Shown here: one piece after another, positions 57,577 to 64,000 of the stretch | Layout: the number at the start of each line of letters is the position of its first letter | Position numbering within the stretch: the stretch's first letter is position 1 | Assembly (NCBI GenBank): GCA_002238825.1 | Contig: MPNC01000003.1 | Span: 186,001 to 250,000, forward strand | Source: SAR202 cluster bacterium bin87 | GTDB taxonomy: Bacteria; Chloroflexota; Dehalococcoidia; Lucifugimonadales; UBA3495 | DNA length: 64,000 bases | Direction of reading: 5' to 3' | Translations under genes and position numbers: made by a program | The notes under the pieces: generated by a model | What the model saw: the letters and a program-made list of their open reading frames with translations, nothing else | Told to the model about the DNA's origin: nothing | Databases searched by the model: none

Positions 57577-58668
57577 ATGAAGTACGGATTGTTCATGATG
57601 CCGTCGCATCCGCCGGAACGGAACATCTACGACGCCCATCAGTGGGACCTGAATTACCTGGCGCTCTGCGACGAGCTGGGCTTCGACGAGGCCTGGATCG
57701 GCGAGCACTTCACCTCGCCCTGGGAACCCATTCCCGCGCCCGACCTGCTGATCGCCCAGGCGCTTATGAAGACCAAGCGCATCAAGCTCGGCTCCGGCGC
57801 GCACCTGCTGCCCTTCCACCATCCGGCCGAGCTGGCCCACCGCGTGGCCTACCTCGATCACATCTCCCAGGGCCGCTTCCTGTTCGGCGTCGGCGCCAGC
57901 GGCCTCCCCAGCGACTGGGCGCTGTTCGACGTCGACGGCAACAACGGCGAGCACCGGGACATGACCCGGGAGTCACTGGACATCATCCTGAAGATCTGGG
58001 AGAACGACGGGCCGTTCGAGTACAAGGGCAAGTACTGGAACGTCAGCATCCCCGAGCCCATGTACGGCACCCTGGAGTTCTTCCTGCGGCCCTACCAGCA
58101 GCCCCATCCGCCCATCGGCGTGGCCTCGGTCAGCTACAAGTCCCCCACGCTGATGATCGCCGGCGAGCGCGGATTCATCCCCATGAGCCTGGCCCTCAAC
58201 AACGATTACTGCCGCAGTCACTGGGAAGCCATCGAAGAGGGCGCCCAGCGCACCGGCCGCACCCCCTCGCGCGCCGACTGGCGCCTGGTTCGCGATGTGT
58301 ATGTCGCCGACACCGACGAGGAAGCCCGCGACCTGGCGCTCAACGGCATGTTGGGCCGCGTCTGGCACGACTACCTGCTGCCCTTGTTCCGCGAGTTCGA
58401 CCTGATGAAGGTCTTCAAGCATGACGATGAGGTCCCCGACGATGCGGTCAACATCGAGTATATGGCCGAGCACCTCTGGCTGATCGGCTCGCCGGACACG
58501 GTGGCGGAGAAGATCAACCGGCTGTACGGCGACGTGGGCGGCTTCGGCGGCCTCCTGATGCTGGTGTACGACCAGTCGGAGAACAACGCGGCCTGGGAGC
58601 ACTCCACCCATCTGCTGGCCAACAAGGTGATGCCCCAGGTGGCGCACCTCACCGGCGCGTCGGCGTAA
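57577..58668 (+). CDS. LLM-class flavin-dependent oxidoreductase
   Basis: 363 residues with GGGAGGAG before the ATG. Luciferase-like: ALCDELGFDEAWIGEHFTSPWEPIPAPDLLIAQALMKTKRIKLGSGAHLLPFHHPAELAHRVAYLDHISQGRFLFGVGASGLPSDW is the conserved N-terminal half. The later WENDGPFEYKGKYW and PYQQPHPPIGVASVSYKSPTLMIAGERGFIPMS are family-typical. The C-terminal GSPDTVAEKINRLYGDVGGFGGLLMLVYDQ places it near limonene- or alkanal-type monooxygenase groups; substrate unknown. It probably forms its own transcript, ending before the palindrome at 58685. Confidence 0.94.
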   Translation: MKYGLFMMPSHPPERNIYDAHQWDLNYLALCDELGFDEAWIGEHFTSPWEPIPAPDLLIAQALMKTKRIKLGSGAHLLPFHHPAELAHRVAYLDHISQGRFLFGVGASGLPSDWALFDVDGNNGEHRDMTRESLDIILKIWENDGPFEYKGKYWNVSIPEPMYGTLEFFLRPYQQPHPPIGVASVSYKSPTLMIAGERGFIPMSLALNNDYCRSHWEAIEEGAQRTGRTPSRADWRLVRDVYVADTDEEARDLALNGMLGRVWHDYLLPLFREFDLMKVFKHDDEVPDDAVNIEYMAEHLWLIGSPDTVAEKINRLYGDVGGFGGLLMLVYDQSENNAAWEHSTHLLANKVMPQVAHLTGASA

Positions 58669-58684
58669 CTGCCCTAGACGCATT

Positions 58685-58787
58685 GTCATTGTGAGCGAGG
58701 CGCGGCAATCCCGTTGGGGTGGCCAACGTAGCTCCGTCAACGAGATCGCCGCGTCGCTATGCTCCTCGCGATGACAAAGTGGGTGCG
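58685..58787. repeat. Large intergenic palindrome, CATTGCGAG family (copy 3)
   Basis: Left arm GTCATTGTGAGCGAGGCGCG followed by GCAATCCCGTT (58685-58715), right arm AACGAGATCGCCGCGTCGCT followed by ATGCTCCTCGCGATGACAAAG (58739-58780), then GTGGGTGCG. Arms pair with mismatches. Same family as 23157 and the in-frame copy in larC. Confidence 0.78.
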
Positions 58788-58811
58788 CGCAAGGCCTCAA
58801 ACCAGGTTCGC

Positions 58812-59099
58812 ATGGCTCGCAAAGTAAAGCGCTTCGAACTGGAGGCTCTGCCAAAGCCGACGGTTGTTTACGTCGCCGAAACTGAAACACTGTATATCGA
58901 AAACGGTCGGGTTCGCGAAGACGCCGAAGAGATGGCGGATGGGGTCCTGGTCTATTACGACAAGGACGACGAGGCATCTGCGGTTGCGCTCAACATTGAA
59001 CGGGCCGAGCAGGTGCTCAAGCCGTTCGTCGATGCCATACTGGCCAAATACGGCGTGAAGCCTGTACAGTCTCCAGCGGCCAACGAAACGGCCGACTGA
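58812..59099 (+). CDS. Small DUF2283-like protein
   Basis: 95 residues from ATG 58812; the longer open frame includes the repeat and is not supported. The segment PKPTVVYVAETETLYIENGRVREDAEEMADGVLVYYDKDDEASAVALNIERAEQVL resembles DUF2283-type small proteins (YDxExDxLYI...). Its second half ends in a short unstructured tail. Function unknown. It is followed by a hairpin over the stop codon and then the HpcH aldolase gene. Confidence 0.66.
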   Translation: MARKVKRFELEALPKPTVVYVAETETLYIENGRVREDAEEMADGVLVYYDKDDEASAVALNIERAEQVLKPFVDAILAKYGVKPVQSPAANETAD

Positions 59100-59107
59100 C
59101 GTCGGCC
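59090..59107. terminator. Hairpin over the stop codon of the DUF2283-like gene
   Basis: GGCCGAC-TGAC-GTCGGCC; the loop holds the stop codon. It may act as a terminator or slow ribosome-coupled transcription. No U-tract follows. Confidence 0.4.
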
Positions 59108-59151
59108 GGTCGCACCTCCATACAACCATCTCCTCCGAGGAGCATCGCCAA

Positions 59152-59937
59152 ATGCAGGAAAACCGAGCACGACGCGCGCTGCGGGAAAACCGCCTCGCCC
59201 TGGGAACCTATGTGACCTTCGCGGACCCGCAGGTCATCGAAATCATCGGCCTGGCCGGATTCGACGCGGCCTTCATCGACATGGAACACACGACCTTTGA
59301 CCTGGGCCTGGTCAGCCAGATGATCATGGCGGCAGACCTGGTCGGCGTGACCTCGATGATCCGCATCCCCGGCAACGATGAAAACCTCATCCTGCGGCTG
59401 CTGGATGCCGGCGCTCAGGGCATCATCATCCCCCACATCGACGGCCTCGAGGGCGCCAAGCGCGCCGTGGACGCCGTCCGTTACGCCCCCCTGGGACACC
59501 GCGGCGGAGCCGGCGGCACCCGCGCCGCCCGTTTCGGTACCGTGAACTGGGACGAGCATACCCGTACGTCCAACGAGAACATCATCCTGTCCGTCATGAC
59601 CGAGGACGAGCGGGGCATCAGCGAGATTGGCCAGATCGCCGCGCTTCCCGGCATCGACCTCGTGTCCATCGGTCCCACCGACTTCTCCGAGTACATGGGC
59701 ATTCGCGACCCACAGAGCCCGGTCATCCGCGCTCGCCTCGAAGAACTGGCGGCCGAGGTCAAAGCGGCCGGCGGGGCCAGGCTGTCCATGCCGATGAACC
59801 ACCCCGCATTCCCACTGTCGGCATCCGAGTTGCAGGCCATGGGCGTGGGCTACACCCACGTTGCGCCTCCTCCGACGGCGGTGCTGCTCCAGTCACTGCG
59901 CCAACGGATCACCGACATCCGCGCCGAGTTGGGCTAG
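59152..59937 (+). CDS. HpcH/HpaI family class II aldolase
   Basis: 261 residues, GAGGAG upstream. The fold is a PEP/pyruvate-type TIM barrel: LALGTYVTFADPQVIEIIGLAGFDAAFIDMEHTTFDLGLVSQMI (about 15-58, IDMEH typical), MIRIPGNDENLILRLLDAGAQGIIIPHIDGLEGAKRAVDAVRYAPLGHRGGAGGTRAARFG (about 73-132) with the R..P..G and the GxR loop, and DLVSIGPTDFSEYMG. These enzymes catalyse reversible aldol cleavage of 2-keto-3-hydroxy acids with Mg2+ or similar. The precise substrate is open. The next gene is the DUF192 lipoprotein. Confidence 0.93.
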   Translation: MQENRARRALRENRLALGTYVTFADPQVIEIIGLAGFDAAFIDMEHTTFDLGLVSQMIMAADLVGVTSMIRIPGNDENLILRLLDAGAQGIIIPHIDGLEGAKRAVDAVRYAPLGHRGGAGGTRAARFGTVNWDEHTRTSNENIILSVMTEDERGISEIGQIAALPGIDLVSIGPTDFSEYMGIRDPQSPVIRARLEELAAEVKAAGGARLSMPMNHPAFPLSASELQAMGVGYTHVAPPPTAVLLQSLRQRITDIRAELG

Positions 59938-59948
59938 TCCAATCGTAC

Positions 59949-60632
59949 GTGCGGTGCGACGGCGGCAACTGGTCCCTCCCGGCAATCGTCCGAGGGTTGG
60001 TGGGAATAGTCGTGGTCCTGGTTGCCTTGGCCTGCGCTACAGAACCGGCGCCAAGCGCTGCACCCACGCCGGCTAACAACCCGGAGGCGCCAACGCCAAC
60101 TCAAACCGCAACACCTTTCCCCACACCAACCCTGCTGTCGACGCCCACCTTTCGGCCGACGCCAATCACTCTGCCGACCCCGACCGTCACACCAACCATT
60201 ACGCCCGTACCTGCGCCGACACCGCCACCCGACGCGCCACTGGTGTTCATCGGGGATGCCGTCTACGTGGTGGATCTGGCGGTAACCGGCGAGGAACGTA
60301 CTCAGGGGCTGTCCGGTCGACCCTCACTGGCTGCCGATCGGGGCATGTTGTTCGTCTACGAAGAGGACAATCCACGTACATTCTGGATGCCTGACATGCA
60401 TTTCCCGCTGGACATGGTGTGGATCCGGTCCGACTGTACGGTCGCCGGCGTCACCGCCGACGTGCCGAATCCGCCCCTGGACACGCCGCGCGACCAGTTG
60501 CCACGCTACCCATCCACTGACCCGGTGCGTTTCATCCTGGAGATCAACGCCGGTCAGGCCGGGGCCCAGGGTATTGTCCCGGGCGCTCGCGTGCAGTTCG
60601 CCGGCCAAATTGAAGGCCGCTGGGGCTGCTGA
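59949..60632 (+). CDS. Lipoprotein with Pro/Thr-rich linker and DUF192 domain
   Basis: 227 residues from GTG 59949 (start not certain). A hydrophobic stretch with lipobox LVALAC marks a lipoprotein, with Cys near residue 29. Residues 30-98 form a Pro/Thr-rich linker (repeats of PTPT, TPTP). The DUF192 domain (about 99-227) has VYVVDLAVTGEERTQGLSGRPSLAADRGMLFVYEEDNPRTFWMPDMHFPLDMVWI, the standard sequence of this extracytoplasmic family. DUF192 function is unknown. The linker type is characteristic of Chloroflexota surface proteins. It is close behind the aldolase gene and before the PfkB gene. Confidence 0.88.
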   Translation: MRCDGGNWSLPAIVRGLVGIVVVLVALACATEPAPSAAPTPANNPEAPTPTQTATPFPTPTLLSTPTFRPTPITLPTPTVTPTITPVPAPTPPPDAPLVFIGDAVYVVDLAVTGEERTQGLSGRPSLAADRGMLFVYEEDNPRTFWMPDMHFPLDMVWIRSDCTVAGVTADVPNPPLDTPRDQLPRYPSTDPVRFILEINAGQAGAQGIVPGARVQFAGQIEGRWGC

Positions 60633-60671
60633 CCACTCACTCCAAAATCTAGACCAAAGGAACTTGCCACA

Positions 60672-61652
60672 ATGCAGATAATCGTCTCCGGCTCTCTCGC
60701 CATCGACCGCATCATGACATTCAAAGGGCGTTTCGGCGACCACATCGTCCCGGAGCGCGTCCACCAGATCAACCTCAGCTTCACCGTCGACGGTTTCAAC
60801 GCCTACTTTGGTGGGACTGCCGGCAATATTGCCTACTCGTTGGCCATGCTGGGACAGCAGCCGCGGATCGTCGCCGCCATCGGTTCCGACTACCGGGATT
60901 ACTTCACCTGGATGACCGACAACGGCATACCAACGGATGACATTCGCATCGTGGACGCGGAGGCCACCGCCTCGGCGTTCATCGTTACCGATCTCGCGGA
61001 CAACCAGATCACCGGGTTCAATCCCGGCGCCATGAAGCATGCCACCGGCTTCGACTTCGGCAAGGTGGACGCAGCGGACGTCATCAACATAGTCGGCCCG
61101 GGCAACCTCGACGACATGACCAATTTCACCGCCGATGCTTACCGCGCCGGCATCTACACCATATTCGATCCTGGTCAGTCGCTCCCCGCGTGGGACGCCG
61201 ACGGGCTCACCGCGTGCATCGCCAAGTCACACCTGCTGATCGCAAATGACTACGAGATGGCGCTCATTTCGGAGAAGACCGGCCGTGACGATGCCGGGCT
61301 GCTGGAGCTGACCGGCGTCCTGGTCACGACGCTGGGCGAACAGGGCGTTCGTGTCACCATACCGGAAGGGCAGGTGATGGTTTCGCCCGTTCAAACCGAT
61401 AACGTCGTTGATCCCACCGGCGCCGGCGACGCCTTCCGCGGCGGCCTGATCCTGGGCCTGGTCCACCCCGTCACCGCCGCTCACGCCAACGAAGGCGGCA
61501 GCTTCGATTCGATCACGCTGCGTCAACTCGAGCGCGCCGCCCAGATCGGCGCGGCCTGCGCCCATTTTGTCATTCAGCAGCCCGGCACCCAGGAGTACCG
61601 CTACACCCAGGAAGAACTGGACGCCGTGCTGGAGCGCGCCTACGGGAACTGA
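60672..61652 (+). CDS. PfkB family carbohydrate/nucleoside kinase
   Basis: 326 residues with AAGGA before the ATG. PfkB features: the N-terminal VSGSLAIDRIMTFKGRF, the substrate-site FGGTAGNIAYSLAMLGQ (about 55-71), VDAEATASAFIVTDLADNQITGFNPGAM, and the catalytic anion hole DPTGAGDAFRGGLILG (about 244-259, Asp catalytic base). The length and SGSLAIDRIM start favour the adenosine-kinase-like/ribokinase-like branch, but substrate specificity cannot be read from sequence. It follows the DUF192 lipoprotein and may close the HpcH operon. Confidence 0.92.
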   Translation: MQIIVSGSLAIDRIMTFKGRFGDHIVPERVHQINLSFTVDGFNAYFGGTAGNIAYSLAMLGQQPRIVAAIGSDYRDYFTWMTDNGIPTDDIRIVDAEATASAFIVTDLADNQITGFNPGAMKHATGFDFGKVDAADVINIVGPGNLDDMTNFTADAYRAGIYTIFDPGQSLPAWDADGLTACIAKSHLLIANDYEMALISEKTGRDDAGLLELTGVLVTTLGEQGVRVTIPEGQVMVSPVQTDNVVDPTGAGDAFRGGLILGLVHPVTAAHANEGGSFDSITLRQLERAAQIGAACAHFVIQQPGTQEYRYTQEELDAVLERAYGN

Positions 61653-61693
61653 ACCGGCGCGCTGTATCGCGGGCCAGCGACAGGTGCGGTACG

Positions 61694-62461
61694 CTACACG
61701 ATATACCGCCCGCCCACCACGTTCATGCGGTCGCCGGTAATGTAAGACGACTCGTCGCTGGCGTAGAACAGGCAGGCGTTGGCAATGTCGTGCACCGTGC
61801 CCTGCCGCCCCAGCGGTATCTCTTGCAGGTGCCGGTCGGACCCGCGGGCCACGTCCTGGAACTCCGGATACCACTGCGGGTGCGCGCGCGCCGTGTCGGT
61901 CGAACCGGGGTTCACCAGGTTGGCGCGCACGCCGTACTGGGCGCACTCGGCGGCAACCGCACGGATCAGCCCCAGCAGTCCGGTTTTCGCCGTGGTCACG
62001 ATCGCGGTGTCGGGGCGGCCGGTGATGGCCGACTGCCCGCCCAGTCCGATGATGCTGCCGGACCGCTGCTCGATCATCCCTGGAAGGACGGAGTGGATGA
62101 GATAGAAAGCGGAGTGCAGGTTGGTCGCCATGACACTCTGCCACTCCTCAACCGTTATATCCAGGATGGGTTTATGCGGGCGCACCGCCACGTTGCTCAC
62201 CAGAACGTCCACCGTCCCCAGCGCGTCGATGCCTTCAGCGACCATGTCCGCCACGCGATCGGGGTCCCCCACGTCACCGATGACCGTGTGGGTCTGGGCG
62301 CCCAGCTCCCGGCACTCCGCCGCGACCGCCTCCAGTTCCTCGGCCGACTGCCGGGTGTTCAGGATCAGGTTGGCGCCCTCGCGGGCGAAGGTGCGCGCGA
62401 TTTCGGCGCCGATGTTGCGGCTCGCGCCGGTGATCATAGCGGTCTTGTTTTCCAGTCGCAT
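61694..62461 (-). CDS. SDR-fold protein with altered active site
   Basis: 255 residues from ATG 62461 (GGAGG upstream). Cofactor motif TGASRNIGAEIA (about 11-22) and NLHSAFY are SDR-like. The expected Ser sits in SIIGLGGQS, where Gly replaces it, and the YxxxK site reads VTTAK with Val155 in place of Tyr and Lys159 retained. Thus two of the three catalytic residues are changed. The C-terminal GDRMNVVGG is typical. It is on the minus strand behind an oligopeptide ABC transporter gene, with a terminator between them. Not likely an ordinary dehydrogenase. Confidence 0.86.
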   Translation of the reverse strand: MRLENKTAMITGASRNIGAEIARTFAREGANLILNTRQSAEELEAVAAECRELGAQTHTVIGDVGDPDRVADMVAEGIDALGTVDVLVSNVAVRPHKPILDITVEEWQSVMATNLHSAFYLIHSVLPGMIEQRSGSIIGLGGQSAITGRPDTAIVTTAKTGLLGLIRAVAAECAQYGVRANLVNPGSTDTARAHPQWYPEFQDVARGSDRHLQEIPLGRQGTVHDIANACLFYASDESSYITGDRMNVVGGRYIV

Positions 62462-62477
62462 CTCGCGATCCTCCGTC

Positions 62478-62513
62478 AAAAAAGCCCGGGGTGTTCTTTC
62501 GTCTTCCCCGGGC
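62478..62513 (-). terminator. Rho-independent terminator of the ABC transporter operon
   Basis: On the minus strand, GCCCGGGG and CCCCGGGC form a perfect 8-bp stem with a 14-nt loop, followed by TTTTTT, about 25 nt after the stop codon of the ATP-binding protein gene. Confidence 0.9.
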
Positions 62514-62537
62514 ACAGTTGGCTTGATGTGGCGCGGT

Positions 62538-63578
62538 CTAGTACGGTCCGTATCCCGGCACGTTGATGCAGGCTGCGATATGGTCCGGCATGACCTCGCG
62601 GGCTTCCGGAGCGATCCGCGAGCAGTCGTCCGTGGCAATGGGACAGCGCGGATGGAAGACGCAGCCGCTGGGCGGGTTCAGGGGGCTGGGCACCTCACCC
62701 GAAAGGATGATCCGTTCCCGCTGAGCGTCAAGCACGGGGTCGGGAATCGGCACGGCGGACAGCAGCGCCCGCGTGTACGGATGCTGCGGGTTCTCATAGA
62801 TCGCGTTGCGGTCGGCGACTTCCACGATCTTGCCCAGGTACATCACGGCAACACGGTCACTGATGTGGCGGACCACCGACAGGTCGTGGGCGATGAACAG
62901 GTAGGTAAGATCGTAGCGCTCCTGCAGGTCCTCCAGCAGGTTGATGATCTGGGCCTGGATGGACACGTCCAGGGCGGAGACCGGCTCGTCACACACGATG
63001 AAGTCGGGGTCAACGGACAGAGCCCGGGCCACGCCGATGCGCTGCCGCTGTCCACCGCTGAACTCGTGGGGGAAGCGGTCAGCCATGTAGGGGTTCAGGC
63101 CGACGTTGTTGAGCAACTCGGCTACCCTCTCCCGGTACTCCCGCTTGTTGTTGACCAGCCCGTGCACGGCCAGGGGTTCTCCAATAATGTTGCCGGCCGT
63201 CATTCTGGGGTTCAACGAGCTATATGGGTCCTGGAAGATGATCTGCATCTGGCGGCGCATGGCACGCATCTGGCTGGTCTTGGCCTGGGCGATTTCCACG
63301 CCGTTGAACCAGATCTGGCCGTCGGTGGGCCGGTAGAGACGCAGGATGCAGCGACCGGTGGTGGTCTTGCCGCAGCCCGACTCTCCAACCATGCCCAGGG
63401 TCTCGCCGCGACGGACCGTGAAGTCCACGCCGTCGACGGCTTTGATGTAGGCAACCGCCCGTTGGAACAGGATGCCCGACGTTACCGGAAAGTGCATCTT
63501 GAGGCCGCGGACGTCCAGAATCGTGTCTTGCGCAGACGACGACGTCGCAGCAGTTTGGGGCATCTCAGCAGTGGTCAT
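62538..63578 (-). CDS. Oligopeptide/dipeptide ABC transporter ATP-binding protein (OppF/DppF)
   Basis: 346 residues with GGGAG before the ATG. Walker A is GESGCGKTT (about 59-67), the ABC signature is [15 protein letters not shown] (about 167-181), and Walker B lies in [15 protein letters not shown]. The C-terminal oligo_HPY domain has [17 protein letters not shown] with the conserved Cys residues that in this family can bind an Fe-S cluster. It powers import of peptides or similar solutes. It is the last gene of an operon and the partner ATP-binding gene (OppD/DppD) lies upstream. Confidence 0.95.
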   Translation of the reverse strand: MTTAEMPQTAATSSSAQDTILDVRGLKMHFPVTSGILFQRAVAYIKAVDGVDFTVRRGETLGMVGESGCGKTTTGRCILRLYRPTDGQIWFNGVEIAQAKTSQMRAMRRQMQIIFQDPYSSLNPRMTAGNIIGEPLAVHGLVNNKREYRERVAELLNNVGLNPYMADRFPHEFSGGQRQRIGVARALSVDPDFIVCDEPVSALDVSIQAQIINLLEDLQERYDLTYLFIAHDLSVVRHISDRVAVMYLGKIVEVADRNAIYENPQHPYTRALLSAVPIPDPVLDAQRERIILSGEVPSPLNPPSGCVFHPRCPIATDDCSRIAPEAREVMPDHIAACINVPGYGPY

Positions 63579-63645
63579 CGTGGAACTCCCTTTTCGAACC
63601 CGTCATCACGAGTCAGTAGCAAATGACGTTGGTCCTCTCAGCGGT

Positions 63646-64000
63646 TTAGCCGGTACCCATGGCGTAGCTCAACGCCTGCACGCCCAGGATCTCAGAGCGC
63701 CAGCACGCCGAAACGTGGGGTTCCTCAGAATTGTTGCTCTCCACCGGCATCAGCGGCGGCGCTTCGGTGGCGCATTGGTCCACCGCGAAACGGCAGCGGG
63801 CGCGGAAGGAGCATCCCTGGGGCAAGTTCACCAGGTCCGGCGGTTGCCCTTCGATGGGCACCAACTTGGCGGCGTTGCCAGATTCGTCGGCCAGGCGCTG
63901 GTCAAGGCGCGGCACCGAGTCGAGAAGCCCGACGGTGTACGGGTGACGAGGGTTGGTGTAGATCTCGTACGCCGAACCGCGTTCGATGATCTTCCCGGCA
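63646..64000 (-). CDS. Oligopeptide/dipeptide ABC transporter ATP-binding protein (OppD/DppD), C-terminal part
   Basis: The frame is open to the window edge, so the start is missing; about 117 C-terminal residues are seen. It begins AGKIIERGSAYEIYTNPRHPYTVGLLDSVPRLDQRL, the usual end of the nucleotide-binding domain in DppD/OppD, followed by the oligo_HPY region NLPQGCSFRARCRFAVDQC. The family is the partner of OppF/DppF encoded 67 bp downstream, and together they drive an oligopeptide or nickel-type importer. The remaining operon (permeases and binding protein) must lie beyond the window. Confidence 0.92.
   Translation of the reverse strand, partial: AGKIIERGSAYEIYTNPRHPYTVGLLDSVPRLDQRLADESGNAAKLVPIEGQPPDLVNLPQGCSFRARCRFAVDQCATEAPPLMPVESNNSEEPHVSACWRSEILGVQALSYAMGTG

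Overview
This is a 64 kb, high-G+C bacterial window. I read it as Chloroflexota, probably a SAR202/Dehalococcoidia-like lineage. The reasons are the repeated families (two CaiB/BaiF CoA-transferases, three LLM-class flavin monooxygenase-like proteins, four SDRs, a Cys-less SCP2-type thiolase-like protein), proline/threonine-rich lipoprotein linkers, and many modular intergenic palindromes. No rRNA, no tRNA and no CRISPR array was seen. The taxonomy is an inference from gene content.

Layout. 1-3.5 kb: Ktr/Trk potassium uptake, prephenate dehydratase, an S26 signal peptidase and YihY. 3.7-11.9 kb: acyl-CoA chemistry (CoA-transferases, SDR, enoyl-CoA hydratase), NudC and two small retropepsin-like proteases, interrupted at 5.4-7.2 kb by an AT-richer retron. 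12-25.6 kb: an M6-like secreted metallopeptidase, Pth, Uma2, DUF1501, a compact aspartic protease/SWIM/NYN operon, M20 peptidase, Rieske ferredoxin, LepB, Prs and RelA/SpoT. 25.7-29.6 kb: an anion transporter, a putative selenocysteine rhodanese operon with a nuclease, and a decayed RelE/HigA pair. 29.8-37.3 kb: acyl-CoA synthetase, HicAB, a restriction-like nuclease, type II glutamine synthetase and two double-Usp proteins. 37.5-46.4 kb: LLM enzyme, amidohydrolase, CMD protein, thiolase-like protein, YchF and an unknown nuclease-like protein. 46.5-53.9 kb: LarE/LarC (nickel-pincer cofactor), a Septu-like ATPase/HNH pair, DUF362, LLM and SDR. 54-64 kb: a membrane pair including a Cys-rich fenitrothion-hydrolase-like protein, SDRs, FKBP, LLM, HpcH aldolase, DUF192 lipoprotein, PfkB kinase and the start of an oligopeptide ABC transporter operon.

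Two findings stand out. (1) A two-domain rhodanese at 27917-28771 (minus) has an in-frame UGA exactly at the catalytic Cys position. It is followed at once by a hairpin with the geometry of a bacterial SECIS, and then by a conserved C-terminal tail, which argues for a selenoprotein. (2) A retron-type reverse transcriptase (6999-5431, minus) carries the retron hallmarks NAxxH and VTG and is fused to a C-terminal Mrr-like PD-(D/E)XK nuclease. Upstream lies a 167-nt candidate msr-msd RNA bounded by a 14-bp a1/a2 inverted repeat.

Defence-like genes (retron, Septu-like pair, HicAB plus restriction-like nuclease, RelE/HigA remnant, Uma2, unknown PD-(D/E)XK-like protein) are scattered among metabolic genes rather than forming one island. 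Several intergenic repeat families, some with terminal inverted repeats, separate the operons. One repeat core lies in frame inside larC.
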